Origin: Pseudomonas sp. URMO17WK12:I2
Lineage (GTDB): Bacteria > Pseudomonadota > Gammaproteobacteria > Pseudomonadales > Pseudomonadaceae
Assembly (NCBI RefSeq): GCF_003253735.1
Contig: NZ_QKYW01000002.1
Span: 148,367 to 212,366 of the forward strand
Length of the DNA: 64,000 nucleotides
Direction of reading: 5' to 3'
Shown: positions 18,501 through 26,430 of the stretch, one piece after another
Numbering within the stretch: position 1 is the first letter of the stretch
How the letters are laid out: each line of letters starts with the position of its first letter
The notes under the pieces: model-generated
Databases searched by the model: none
Seen by the model: the letters and a program-made list of their open reading frames with translations, nothing else
Told to the model about the DNA's origin: nothing
Program-made: the position numbers and the translations under genes

Positions 18501-18784
18501 ACGACTACCGCGACAGCCTCAAGGACCTGTTCACCGATCTGGAAGGCGACGACCTGCTCACCGACGATGGCCTGCGCCGCTTCGAATTCCTCGACGAATA
18601 CATGCACAGCTACGGCCAGCGCGACGCGCCGGACGACGAGAGCATCTTCGAGTACCGCAGCGACGAATACGACTACTTCGTCGACAAGGGCCACACCTAC
18701 TGGGACGGCCAGCACGAAGACTACGAGGGTGATGGCGACAACCTGGATACCGTCATGGATCGGGGGTCAACCGTGGCGTCCTGA
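15593..18784 (+). CDS. Large cysteine-free tandem-repeat protein, HrpK-like C-terminal region
   Basis: A 1063-residue acidic protein without a signal peptide and without a single cysteine. Residues about 45-385 contain five degenerate repeats of about 65-90 residues, each with a I-x-Y/F...DGD-VVV...NP-LFD-L pattern (for example at 63-86, 131-156, 201-226, 279-303, 352-378). A helical middle follows. The C-terminal third has hydrophobic or Gly/Ala-rich stretches (around 710-735, 880-895, 905-960) before a very acidic Tyr/Asp-rich tail. This layout, especially the GALGSAGGLISLASGIYQLAGG region, resembles HrpK-type putative type III translocators/effectors in Pseudomonas. GGAG six bases before 15593 sets the start. 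No secretion-system genes are in the window. The assignment is tentative. Confidence 0.55.
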   Translation: MSSIPRLAKTPPSSSEKTFDANLVLAQTKPRQDYKPAAPDAKAPALADYKSIGPANEVANDTIRFETHSGDRIIVLRSTSPALFEQVKKDFETLKALNQATAEGDRRASKDDKAPDSVRDYQAIESLSPEVIRYRNRDGEGVVLARADNPDMFDKLSNLKEPLDGIQASEEDGYRRASDNETWPPYSGLGIGKVDEMGPGVIRYHNGDDKVVLHKDDNPGLFDYLSKMEKLISNPDSRGAMDRAQADGHGLLDRDGEAPPYPDYKAIRWEGNVGENGLITYETWDGDKVAVAEAVSPELFAQLKKNAEIMLKANEQEKKGYAMLHPDDYLTSEEIAGATIGPEGEVGDGYVRAEIFDGDNSRKVIVSRELNPTLYDRLVAEDQGRRNNLDMVDDARGDSQLPSTGELDIGSMETSEKDPKDSKRSLTVSELTWQKVIDGWKKGIEDGSIKEDDDRAKMYRALRAQGTLEGGLDMVTLDFSKGQSTSGTKGEDFETIIDGRKVDEQLTTLFSSEAVQKDFLEAQKSALDALPNKDEVTKKLEDMAFSEDYVKHIRDLQADGKDDLAAADIRETYAQLAIANPEKAAEFAQKLQLDATIVDLDKLMANPELINDDNLALATQDVVKTVLTALKKAGVDLPRRTAESLDKFINEFLGDKQTAKDFGKALQELGDRFIKNGEVTQSDIDDLMKKDVYQALNEKTGGGMLSAISVLNSNGALGSAGGLISLASGIYQLAGGKLGGTPEERLAIAKEMVAFFGASQHFVNLGTNIIDKVNGSHLNAMLGLDKSLPEIFGKDLPENRPFTSEIGARFQTNLDELLASAPLADDAKMADKLDLSQSDYKEVIKGMKEGFSGTPVLADSNAFSRGAGAFLRVLDAGANTFVGVADAVLGGLMIKKGADTGDKAMIAQGAITVAAGAFGVGGGAASAGALAKLSFARAAVGPLFWISAALTIATLPFSIIEDIKYNNKLDDYRDSLKDLFTDLEGDDLLTDDGLRRFEFLDEYMHSYGQRDAPDDESIFEYRSDEYDYFVDKGHTYWDGQHEDYEGDGDNLDTVMDRGSTVAS

Positions 18785-19191
18785 GCAACGGCAGAATTGC
18801 CCTTAGCAGTGATACAAACGTTGCCACACACCCCGTGGCTCCGCCTGCCGGGACCTTACGCACTGACCTGTTGGCCCCGCCTCCAACCAGTCAGTGCGGC
18901 GGTTTAGTGTTGAGCGTTCGGGGCCAGATTGTGCGTTGCATCACCCACTATGCAACTCACCAGAGCAAATACACCTCACTCACCTACCAGCAATGGACAG
19001 GTTCGAGCCCATTCACGTAAGGTTCCCGACAGCGAGGCAGCCACGCGCGCGGATCGCATGGTGTACAAAACTCTCATACGGTGCCCCCTCTCCGAAAACC
19101 CCGTTCTAGACAGCTAGAGCATTTATGCTAAAGAACGTTACACCGCGCCCACCCTGCGAGTTATGCACCCAGTTGGTGTCCATTTATAGTT
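18785..19191. other. Intergenic region bordering the cassette-like island
   Basis: About 407 bases with no credible gene. GC content falls toward the 3' side. GTTATGC occurs twice (19160 and 19189), the second directly at the next start codon; it resembles but does not match an integron core site. No attI or integrase is seen. Confidence 0.4.
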
Positions 19192-19866
19192 ATGCATCCT
19201 CATAAGGACGCGGACTTGACCATTTTTCCATACATGATCAGTCACGTTACTGATATTGAGCCTCTATCAAGCGAACAGGCGCAGCAACTATTGCTTTTCA
19301 AGGAAAGGGCAGAGGACTTAGCGGAATCTCAACGAAAATATCAGAACGTCCCAATATCGAGTTACTCAAGAAATCCAGCTGATCGGGTGAGTACATTCCA
19401 GGCCAACACTCCTGACATAGACCATATCGCTACCATGGCCATGAAATTCAGGTTTTTCTATGCCGATAAGGAACCGACGCACTTTGAGAAAGTTGCAGGT
19501 TTACTCAGAAGAAAAGCAAAGGACGAATGGGCAATAAACTACGTTGAGAGAATAGCGCTATGGTACAAACACGCCATGAAGTCTACTGACACTACAGGCG
19601 CTTTAGGAAGCCCAACTACAAATAGAGAAATACTGAATCTCTGGTTTAATTCTAAATTTTTTCATTCAGATACACTGAAACGAGAAAAACTCGAAAGCAT
19701 TCATCAAGTAGTCGGCAAGGAAGCTTCTCTTTTTCAGCTTTACATTGCCATCACCCAATGTGCCAGCCACATAAAATCTCTTTACGTAGTAGCGCATAAA
19801 ACAACTGATAAAAATCTGATTATCTGCACACCAAGTCATCACTTCAGGCTCGGCGGCAATGCTTAA
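19192..19866 (+). CDS. Hypothetical protein, cassette-like gene 1
   Basis: A 224-residue soluble protein that I do not recognise. It is mostly helical by appearance, with one conspicuous YVERIALWYKHAMKS segment, and has much lower GC than the flanking chromosome, suggesting acquisition. The ATG at 19192 lacks a ribosome binding site; a TTG at 19216 preceded by AAGGA seven bases upstream may be the true start (216 residues). Its stop codon abuts an attC-like repeat. Possible defence or toxin-type cargo cannot be shown. Confidence 0.6.
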   Translation: MHPHKDADLTIFPYMISHVTDIEPLSSEQAQQLLLFKERAEDLAESQRKYQNVPISSYSRNPADRVSTFQANTPDIDHIATMAMKFRFFYADKEPTHFEKVAGLLRRKAKDEWAINYVERIALWYKHAMKSTDTTGALGSPTTNREILNLWFNSKFFHSDTLKREKLESIHQVVGKEASLFQLYIAITQCASHIKSLYVVAHKTTDKNLIICTPSHHFRLGGNA

Positions 19867-19941
19867 AAAATGGTTCAAATCGTTCGCTTCACTCACTGAG
19901 ACCGGCTAAAGCCGGCCCCTTGACTTAATCGTCAGAGAACA
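19861..19941 (+). repeat. attC-like repeat 1
   Basis: It starts at the stop codon of the preceding gene and ends just before the next start. It shares about 45 bases with the next repeat: TTCAAATCGTTCGCTTC, then CTCACTG, then CCGGCTAAAGCC. The 3' core is degenerate (GTCAGAG against the integron GTTRRRY). Confidence 0.55.
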
Positions 19942-19943
19942 CT

Positions 19944-20351
19944 ATGGAAAGCCGCTCAATACCATTTGGACTTGCCGCAGCGGTCGCGGCACTTTTAATT
20001 GCAAAGATTATAAAAATCTTGCTCACCTCTATTTTCGGTGATCCATTTTCGGGTCCATATCTGAATATTACACTTGAAGCCATTTACAGCCTTCCATGGC
20101 TGGCTGGAGGTTTTGCTGTGGGGTACTTATCCAACAAAAAACCTCTGAGAAACGTAGCAATCACGGGCGCCACTTATGGCGCAATATATTGCCTAATCGG
20201 ATTGGCAATGATTGCAACGCAAACACATGGACTACAACATCGCCTTCCACAGCTAAATTTTGCGGCTGTTGCAGTTGTTAAATTTTCCTTTTTGCTTACA
20301 CTATCCGCCGCTTTGGGCTACACAACCAAAGCAACGTGCAAAGCTGTCTAG
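19944..20351 (+). CDS. Hypothetical small membrane protein, cassette-like gene 2
   Basis: A 135-residue protein with about four hydrophobic segments (residues 7-30, 45-62, 70-92 and 106-126), so an inner-membrane protein. The family is not recognised. GC content is low for this genome. It starts a few bases after attC-like repeat 1 and its TAG stop lies within the 5' core of repeat 2, the compact arrangement seen in integron gene cassettes. It has no promoter of its own that I can see. Confidence 0.65.
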   Translation: MESRSIPFGLAAAVAALLIAKIIKILLTSIFGDPFSGPYLNITLEAIYSLPWLAGGFAVGYLSNKKPLRNVAITGATYGAIYCLIGLAMIATQTHGLQHRLPQLNFAAVAVVKFSFLLTLSAALGYTTKATCKAV

Positions 20352-20422
20352 CAATAGCATTCAAATCGTTCGCTTCGCTCACTGGGGCCGGCTAAAGCCC
20401 GTCCCTTAACCAAATGTTAGGC
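20346..20422 (+). repeat. attC-like repeat 2, with intact GTTAGGC core
   Basis: It runs from GTCTAGC-type sequence at the preceding stop codon through the conserved TTCAAATCGTTCGCTTC block to GTTAGGC (20416-20422), which fits the integron R'' consensus GTTRRRY exactly. Arms CGGCT-AAAGCC provide an internal hairpin. Confidence 0.65.
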
Positions 20423-20431
20423 AGTCTGACC

Positions 20432-20737
20432 ATGATTACGAAAGAGCAAGCTCATCAACTCGTCGCAGAGGCTCTTGGGCGAAAGCCGGATTGGCTACCA
20501 AAAGACGATGAAATAATAATTGTTGACGCCGCAACTATCGAGAGGTCGTGGGGTTGGGCCATTTTTCACACGTCCAAACTATGGCTAGAGACTAACGATA
20601 CCAAATATGCGCTAGCTGGCAACGCTCCGACACTTGTAGAGCGTGAAACTGGAACGCTCATACCAACTGGTACAGCTTTTAGCATTGAACGATACATTGA
20701 AAATTATGAGAGGACTGGCAACCCACATGCCTTCTAA
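20432..20737 (+). CDS. YrhB/Imm35-like protein, cassette-like gene 3
   Basis: A 101-residue protein. The pattern (N-terminal helix TKEQAHQLVAEAL, then WGWAIFHTSKLWLE, GNAPTLVERETGTLIPTGTAF and a final YIENYERTG) matches the YrhB/immunity protein 35 family, associated with polymorphic toxin systems. The ATG at 20432 is preferred over 20414, which falls inside the attC-like core; AGG from GTTAGGC may act as the ribosome binding site. No cognate toxin gene is nearby. The stop TAA overlaps CTTCTAAC, a 5' core-like sequence. Confidence 0.65.
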   Translation: MITKEQAHQLVAEALGRKPDWLPKDDEIIIVDAATIERSWGWAIFHTSKLWLETNDTKYALAGNAPTLVERETGTLIPTGTAFSIERYIENYERTGNPHAF

Positions 20738-20816
20738 CTAGTGGTTATAATCGTTCACTTCGCTCAATGCTCCATGATGTAAAGCCGCCGCCCCCGTGAA
20801 CCGAGCTATTTCTAGG
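20732..20816 (+). repeat. attC-like repeat 3, divergent
   Basis: It begins with TTCTAAC at the stop codon of gene 3 and shares ATCGTTCACTTCGCTCA and TAAAGCCG blocks with the first two repeats, but the centre and 3' core have diverged. Confidence 0.45.
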
Positions 20817-20822
20817 TAAAAA

Positions 20823-21281
20823 ATGAAGACAATTGGCAAAACTCTTATCCTATTAGCCATATTGATGTTTACAGGCGGTTTTTTCACCCTATTCTGGGAA
20901 GAGGTTACTGGCGAGGTCGCCGAATATGAAACGCTGGCAAAAACCTACACAGGAAACGGAGGCGTGGCGGCAAGGGGGGCGACGTACAGAGGCGGAGCTA
21001 CAGAGCTTGCTTATATAACCTATCATTACACTAATGAAACTACGCAACATACCGGCCACAGCATTCGTTTTTCCGGAGGCTCATCATCGTTGAAATCAGC
21101 CGATGCCTACACCCGACCAGCAATAAGAGTTTACTACTCGCGCACATTCCCGACGCTGTCCATCCTGGATCGTAATATTTATTTCTTTATGCCTTTTCTG
21201 TTAACGCTGTTTGGATTCGGGCTAATTGAAATGCATAAGTGGTTTGCAAAACACGCGCGGCCCTCTAAGAAGTACCGCTAA
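20823..21281 (+). CDS. DUF3592-like membrane protein, cassette-like gene 4
   Basis: A 152-residue protein with one N-terminal and one C-terminal transmembrane helix (about 5-25 and 118-138) enclosing an extracytoplasmic beta-rich region. The VYYSRTFPTLSILDRN segment resembles the V-x-VYYxPxxPxxS signature of DUF3592. It follows attC-like repeat 3 directly, and its stop lies in CGCTAAC, again like a cassette 5' core. GC is lower than the flanks. Function unknown. Confidence 0.65.
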   Translation: MKTIGKTLILLAILMFTGGFFTLFWEEVTGEVAEYETLAKTYTGNGGVAARGATYRGGATELAYITYHYTNETTQHTGHSIRFSGGSSSLKSADAYTRPAIRVYYSRTFPTLSILDRNIYFFMPFLLTLFGFGLIEMHKWFAKHARPSKKYR

Positions 21282-21298
21282 CAGTGCGTAGCCAAACG

Positions 21299-21332
21299 TA
21301 GGGCGGACAACGCGACGCTTTTCCACCATTGC
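21299..21332. repeat. Extragenic hairpin repeat
   Basis: GTAGGGCGGACAACGC faces GCTTTTCCACC in an imperfect stem. This GTAGGG-GGA-AACGC...TTTTCCACC type is a common dispersed extragenic sequence in pseudomonads and marks the edge of the cassette-like island. Confidence 0.45.
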
Positions 21333-21420
21333 TCTCACACTGTCAGGCCTAGATAGCCTTTCTAGCTCTTCATCCTTGGCGGATGACAAGCGCCTCATAC
21401 CCTACCCAACTGCTGTCTCT

Positions 21421-21801
21421 TCATCGTCTGCGCGACGTCTGCCGCGGCTGCAAGGCATCGAGCGCCGGGGCATTGTCGCGAGCCCAGTCGTAGATCATCT
21501 CGATAGGCTCGACCAGCCGCTGGCCGAGCTCGGTGAGCGAGTAGTCGACGGTGGGCGGCACGCTGTCGTGCACCTGGCGGTCGATCAGGCCGCTGGTTTC
21601 CAGCTCGCGCAGGGTCTGCACCAGCATTTTCTTGGAGATACCGGGCAGGCTACGCTGCAGCACGCCGGTGCGGGCGGTGCCGCCGTGGCGGGCATGCAGG
21701 GTGTGCAGGATCATGCTCGTCCACTTGGTGGCGAACAGTTCGAGTACGCGGCGCGGTGCGCAGTCTTCGCGCCATTGTTCATCGGGAGTGCCGGGTTGCA
21801 T
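21421..21801 (-). CDS. HxlR family transcriptional regulator
   Basis: A 126-residue winged-helix repressor/activator with the HxlR core (KWTSMILHTLH, LPGISKKMLVQTLRELETSGLIDR). C14, in EDCAPRRVLELF, sits where HxlR-type redox and electrophile sensors such as YodB and QorR carry their sensing cysteine. It is divergent from a reductase gene with 87 bases between, the usual arrangement for an HxlR regulator and its target. Confidence 0.9.
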   Translation of the reverse strand: MQPGTPDEQWREDCAPRRVLELFATKWTSMILHTLHARHGGTARTGVLQRSLPGISKKMLVQTLRELETSGLIDRQVHDSVPPTVDYSLTELGQRLVEPIEMIYDWARDNAPALDALQPRQTSRRR

Positions 21802-21888
21802 CGGGGTGGTTACCTTTTGGTGCCGTCTTGGTTTGAGTCTGCAGCCTCGCTATGGTGCCAATACTCGTTCTTGTGGAGGAATAGATTC

Positions 21889-22950
21889 ATGGCACATCAC
21901 GCACTGGTCGTCGGCGCCAGCGGTATCGTCGGCAGCGCTACCTCGCGCCTGTTGGCCGAAAAGGGCTGGCAGGTCACCGGCCTGGCCCGCACCCCGAAGA
22001 CCGCCGATAACGTCACCCCGCTGGCCGCCGACCTGCTCGACCCCGCCTCGCTGGCAGGCGCGCTCGAAGGCCTCAAGCCCACTCACGTATACCTGACCAC
22101 CTGGGCGCGCCAGGCCACCGAGGCGGAAAACATCCGCGTCAATTCGGCGATGATCCGCAACCTGCTCGACGCCCTGCGCCCGTCTGGCAGCATCAAGCAC
22201 GTCGCCCTGGTCACCGGCCTGAAGCACTATCTCGGCCCCTTCGAGGCCTATGGCAAGGGCGTGCTGCCGCAGACGCCGTTTCGCGAGGAACAGGGCCGCC
22301 TGGACGTGGAGAACTTCTATTACGCCCAAGAAGACGAAGTGTTCGCCGCCGCCAAGCGTGACAGTTTCACCTGGAGCGTGCACCGCCCGCATACCATCAC
22401 CGGCGTGGCGGTCGGCAATGCGATGAACATGGCGACGACCCTCGCCGTCTACGCCTCGATCTGCCGGGAAACCGGCCGTCCTTTCCGCTTCCCTGGCTCG
22501 GCCGTGCAGTGGAACAGCCTGACCGACATGACCGATGCCCGCCAATTGGCCAAACAACTGCACTGGGCCTCGACCACCCCGGCAGCTGCCAACCAGGCGT
22601 TCAATATCGTCAACGGCGACGTGTTTCGCTGGAAGTGGATGTGGCAACGCATCGCCGAGTGGTTCGATATCCAGGCCGCGCCCTTCGATGGCGAGCCCGC
22701 ACCACTCGAAGAGCAGATGGCCGGTGATGCCGCAGCCTGGCTGGAACTGGTCGCCAAGCATGACCTGGCGGAAGCCGACATCACCCGCCTGACCTCCCCA
22801 TGGCACACTGACGCCGACCTGGGCCGCCCCATCGAGGTGGTCACCGACATGTCGAAGAGTCGCAAGCTGGGCTTTCTCGACTACCAAGCCAGCGACGACG
22901 CGTTCTTTGCGGTGTTCGAGCAGCTGCGCGCGGCCAAGCTGATTCCCTGA
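21889..22950 (+). CDS. PRISE-type NAD(P)-dependent SDR/reductase
   Basis: A 353-residue extended short-chain dehydrogenase. The nucleotide-binding motif GASGIVGSA is near residue 8, followed by LYLTTWARQ-like and VTGLKHYLGPF segments and SVHRPHTI, which are characteristic of the progesterone 5-beta-reductase/iridoid synthase (PRISE) group that reduces activated C=C bonds of enones. GGAGG lies nine bases before the ATG at 21889. The divergent HxlR regulator suggests induction by reactive enones, quinones or aldehydes. Confidence 0.85.
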   Translation: MAHHALVVGASGIVGSATSRLLAEKGWQVTGLARTPKTADNVTPLAADLLDPASLAGALEGLKPTHVYLTTWARQATEAENIRVNSAMIRNLLDALRPSGSIKHVALVTGLKHYLGPFEAYGKGVLPQTPFREEQGRLDVENFYYAQEDEVFAAAKRDSFTWSVHRPHTITGVAVGNAMNMATTLAVYASICRETGRPFRFPGSAVQWNSLTDMTDARQLAKQLHWASTTPAAANQAFNIVNGDVFRWKWMWQRIAEWFDIQAAPFDGEPAPLEEQMAGDAAAWLELVAKHDLAEADITRLTSPWHTDADLGRPIEVVTDMSKSRKLGFLDYQASDDAFFAVFEQLRAAKLIP

Positions 22951-23327
22951 GCACATCGGCCTGAGACTTCAGGTACGCTATGAGCAGCATGGGCGCCCTC
23001 CGATTGAATCGGTGAGCACTTTTGCTGCTTCTTAAAAATGAACATTCGACTAGATGGCCTAGCTGCGACTCGTAAGCTGATAACTTGACGACTCGCCGCG
23101 ATTGTCAATTATGGAAGATCACGGCCATGCACGCCAAAAAAAGCAGCCCAGCTACTAATACCGATTATCAGCACACCAACAAGTACTCATCAGACAGTGG
23201 CGCACCTACGAAGTAATCTGCTGGTACCTAAGCAAATAAAATGGGTGTATCAATTGAAGAAGCAAGGTAGCGCTTCGAAGATACCATCAACTCCACCAAG
23301 ACCGAGCTAAGTAGGCGCGCTCATACC
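22951..23327. other. Intergenic region, AT-richer
   Basis: 377 bases with no gene I can support. A 29-codon open frame at 23127-23216 (MHAKKSSPATNTDYQ...) has no clear ribosome binding site or homology and is not called. Composition is intermediate between the flanking chromosome and the cassette-like island. Confidence 0.4.
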
Positions 23328-23885
23328 ATGATCAAAATTTCCGCTCTGTTACTCATGCTGTTCTTATACGGATGCACAACGAATCAACTGCATTTCGCAG
23401 AGTACACGCCTGATATAGAGCTAAGAAAAATCGAAGCGACTAAAACTCACGTCGATATAACCCAGGTCTCAGGCGCTGAAACCTGCGAGCGCTGCAGTGA
23501 ATCCAGCAAAATAGTCTGGCATCCGGCTAATAATAAAGGAGGCCTGTATGAAGGGTTCGCCAACATCCCCATCGAGAATTGGAGCGAATTCACCAAGTCC
23601 TCGCTAGGCTCTGAAACCGGATCGAGCACCAAAGCGAAAATCGAACTCAAGCGAATCTTTCTGAAGACTTGGCAGAACCCGCAATACTATGCGTGCCATA
23701 CTGAAATCTTAGTCCATATCAACGGGCAGATATATCAAGGCAAAGCCATCATAAAAATAGCCGGATCAGGGCAAGACCTTCCATATCGAAATATCGCCAC
23801 GCTGAACCCTGCCGCACTCAAGGCTATTGATTTATCGATAAAATCCGCTTATTTCAATGCCACATCGAAAATTACAACTCACTGA
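23328..23885 (+). CDS. Hypothetical lipoprotein
   Basis: A 185-residue protein with a short lipoprotein signal peptide: MIKISALLLMLFLYGC, the lipobox being LYGC with the lipidated Cys at 16. The mature part contains CERC (about residues 52-55) and is not recognisable by family. GC is low for the region, and it is flanked by two rather empty intergenic stretches, so horizontal acquisition is possible. Confidence 0.7.
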   Translation: MIKISALLLMLFLYGCTTNQLHFAEYTPDIELRKIEATKTHVDITQVSGAETCERCSESSKIVWHPANNKGGLYEGFANIPIENWSEFTKSSLGSETGSSTKAKIELKRIFLKTWQNPQYYACHTEILVHINGQIYQGKAIIKIAGSGQDLPYRNIATLNPAALKAIDLSIKSAYFNATSKITTH

Positions 23886-23891
23886 AACCAA

Positions 23892-23920
23892 AGAAGCTTA
23901 GGCTAAAAAGCCTAACTTCT
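23892..23920 (+). terminator. Hairpin after the lipoprotein gene
   Basis: AGAAGCTTAGGC (23892-23903) pairs with GCCTAACTTCT (23910-23920) around an AAAA-containing loop, seven bases after the stop. No T-run follows on the plus strand. Confidence 0.55.
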
Positions 23921-24164
23921 CTGCGAAATACGTAGATCAATATCGACAGAACGTCATCCGTCTCACTATCACTTGTGGCTACGACGCGATCCTGCCTCCT
24001 TCTTCAACCTGAACCAACCCGCCCTTTCCCGCCCTAAGCAGTACCGCTGCTGGGAAGGAAATCGGGCTGGCGTGGCCGGCTGGCAGCGTAATCGGGTTTG
24101 GGAATTTGGGCATATTGCCCTATCCTCGCGCCCCTTCGAATAAGACGACCAAAGGAAGACGCCC

Positions 24165-25631
24165 GTGTCTGCGTTGCTCGATGCCTTCTCCGGCCTGCTC
24201 TGGACCTACCTTGCCATCCCCATGCTGCTGCTCAGCGGTCTTTACCTCACCTATGTGTGCCGCGGTGTGCAGCTACGGATGATTCCGGAAATGTTCCGGG
24301 TGATCCTTGAGCGCAACCATGGCGACAAGCAGGCGATCTCCTCCTTCAAGGCCTTTACCATTTCCGCGGCATCGCGGGTGGGCACCGGCAATATCGCCGG
24401 GGTTGCCACGGCCATCGCCGTTGGTGGGCCGGGGGCGGTGTTCTGGATGTGGATGGTGGCCCTGGTCGGCGGCGCCACGTCTTTCGTGGAGTCGACCCTC
24501 GGCCAGCTGTACAAGTCGGACAAGCAGTACCGCTACCATGGCGGCCCGGCCTACTACATCCAGCGCGCCCTGGGCTGGCGCTGGCTGGCCGTAGTGTTCG
24601 CGGTGATGATCAGCATCACCTACGGGCTGGTGTTCAACTCGGTGCAGGCCAACTCCATCGTCGACGCCATGCAGACCTCCTTTGGCGGTGAAGGCGGCAG
24701 CCGCACCCTGGCCTGGGGTGTGGGCATCTCGCTGACAGTGCTGACCGGGTTGATCATCTTCGGCGGCGTACAGACCATCTCCAAGGTCTCGGTCACCGTG
24801 GTACCGGCAATGGCCCTGTTGTACCTGGGCATCGGCCTGGTAGTGATTCTGCTCAACATCGACCAGGTACCGAGGGTGTTCAGCGATATCTTCGCCCACG
24901 CCTTCGGCCTGCGTGAAATCGCCGGTGGCGGCATCGGTGCGGCGATCATGATGGGTGTGCGCCGCGGCCTGTTCTCCAACGAGGCCGGCATGGGCTCGGT
25001 GCCCAACGCCAGCGCCACCGCCTCGGTATCCCACCCGGTCAAGCAGGGCCTGGTACAGACCCTGGGCGTGTATTTCGACACCCTGGTCATCTGCACCATG
25101 ACGGCGCTGATCATCTTGGTCGCCGATCCGAGCCACGCCTACGGGGATGCCACCCTGGGCGCCAGCCTGACCCAGTGGGCGCTGGCCGAGCAGCTCGGCA
25201 GCTGGGCGATCCACTACCTGACCTTCGCCATCCTGCTGTTCGCCTTCACCTCGGTGATCGGCAACTACTACTACGGCGAGTCCAATATCCAGTACATGTT
25301 CGACAGCAAGCTTCTGCTCAACCTGTTCCGCGTACTGGTCATGGCCTTCGTACTGATCGGCTCGGTGGTCAAGGTGTCGGTGGTGTGGTCAATGGCCGAT
25401 GTATTCATGCCCCTGCTGGCACTGACCAACCTGATCGCCATCCTGCCGCTGGCGGCGATCGCCGCGCGCCTGCTCAGCCACTACAACGCCCAGCGCCGTC
25501 AGGGCGTGGAGCCGGTGTTCCACCGCGACGACATGCCGGATCTGAAGAACATCGAGTGCTGGGACGGCAGTGACCACGTCACCTGTGCGCAAACCTACAG
25601 CGAATCGGCCACCAAGACGCTCAACAAGTAA
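24165..25631 (+). CDS. Sodium:alanine symporter (AGCS) family transporter
   Basis: A 488-residue polytopic inner-membrane amino acid transporter driven by sodium. It shows AGCS hallmarks: AASRVGTGNIAGVATAIAVGGPGAVFWMW near residues 68-96 and RRGLFSNEAGMGS near 266-278. These carry alanine or glycine in characterised members. The start is GTG at 24165, with AGGA eight bases upstream. A bidirectional terminator follows. Monocistronic. Confidence 0.93.
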   Translation: MSALLDAFSGLLWTYLAIPMLLLSGLYLTYVCRGVQLRMIPEMFRVILERNHGDKQAISSFKAFTISAASRVGTGNIAGVATAIAVGGPGAVFWMWMVALVGGATSFVESTLGQLYKSDKQYRYHGGPAYYIQRALGWRWLAVVFAVMISITYGLVFNSVQANSIVDAMQTSFGGEGGSRTLAWGVGISLTVLTGLIIFGGVQTISKVSVTVVPAMALLYLGIGLVVILLNIDQVPRVFSDIFAHAFGLREIAGGGIGAAIMMGVRRGLFSNEAGMGSVPNASATASVSHPVKQGLVQTLGVYFDTLVICTMTALIILVADPSHAYGDATLGASLTQWALAEQLGSWAIHYLTFAILLFAFTSVIGNYYYGESNIQYMFDSKLLLNLFRVLVMAFVLIGSVVKVSVVWSMADVFMPLLALTNLIAILPLAAIAARLLSHYNAQRRQGVEPVFHRDDMPDLKNIECWDGSDHVTCAQTYSESATKTLNK

Positions 25632-25654
25632 GGTAAAGCACAGCGTTGCAGACC

Positions 25655-25684
25655 AGAACGCCGACCTCCTCAGGTCGGCGTTCT
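25655..25684. terminator. Bidirectional intrinsic terminator
   Basis: A perfect 13-bp stem, AGAACGCCGACCT (25655-25667) with its complement at 25672-25684 and a CCTC loop, lies between the convergent AGCS and LysE genes. Confidence 0.85.
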
Positions 25685-25715
25685 GCTATCCGCCATCCGC
25701 TGACCAGCTGGCGGA

Positions 25716-26348
25716 TTACACCGCCCGGGTAGTGAGCAGGCGCAGGCCCAGGCCGATAAACAGCGCGCCGCTCAGACGCTTGATGAGCGCTACCCAATAC
25801 GCCGCACTGAGGCGTTTGCTGAAGCGAAAGGCGGAGTAGCAGTAGACCGCGTGCACGCTGATCACCACCGCGGCGATGGTCAGGTACATGGTGGTGAACT
25901 GCAGCGGCACGGAACGATCCGCCTGCAGAAACTGCGGCAGGAACGCGCACAGAAAGATCATCGATTTCGGGTTGCTGATCGAGACCAGGAAGGCCTCAGC
26001 GGCGATACGCCATTTCGCCACCGGGCTACCGGTCGCCGCCACCTCGGCCGCCTTGACGGCCACGTTGCGGCTGAACAGTTGGCGCACACCCAGGTAGATA
26101 AGGTAACCGGCGCCGATGATTTTCAGGGCCAGAAACGCCGTGGGCATGGCGACCAGCAGTGCGCCGACCCCGAATGCGACCCCGGTAACCACCAAGAGCT
26201 GGGCAGACAGGTTGCCAACCAGGGTAGCACCCATGGCAGCCGGCCCGTGACGCAAGGCATTGCGCACCACCAGCAGCACGTTCGGCCCAGGCGTCATCGT
26301 GGTAGCCAGATAGGCCAGGAAAAAGGTGAACCAGAGGTGCAGGGCCAT
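25716..26348 (-). CDS. LysE/RhtB family amino acid exporter
   Basis: A 210-residue inner-membrane protein with about six hydrophobic segments. The N-terminal MTPGPNVLLVVRNALRHG segment is the LysE/RhtB signature, with ISNPKSMIFLCAFLPQF in the middle. Family members export amino acids or derivatives. It is convergent with the AGCS importer; no regulator is attached. Confidence 0.9.
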   Translation of the reverse strand: MALHLWFTFFLAYLATTMTPGPNVLLVVRNALRHGPAAMGATLVGNLSAQLLVVTGVAFGVGALLVAMPTAFLALKIIGAGYLIYLGVRQLFSRNVAVKAAEVAATGSPVAKWRIAAEAFLVSISNPKSMIFLCAFLPQFLQADRSVPLQFTTMYLTIAAVVISVHAVYCYSAFRFSKRLSAAYWVALIKRLSGALFIGLGLRLLTTRAV

Positions 26349-26430
26349 GGCGGCGGCTCGTGGTGGCTAACGAGCCTGATGCTAGCAGTAACCGAATTTT
26401 TCAGGCAGCACTGAATTCAACCGAGGCGGC

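Noticed and set aside
19861..20816. CRISPR-like spacing of repeats
   Set aside because: Only three diverged repeats with whole genes between them; the arrangement is that of gene cassettes, not spacers.
23127..23216. Short open frame of 29 codons
   Set aside because: No ribosome binding site, no recognisable family, and too short to support on composition.
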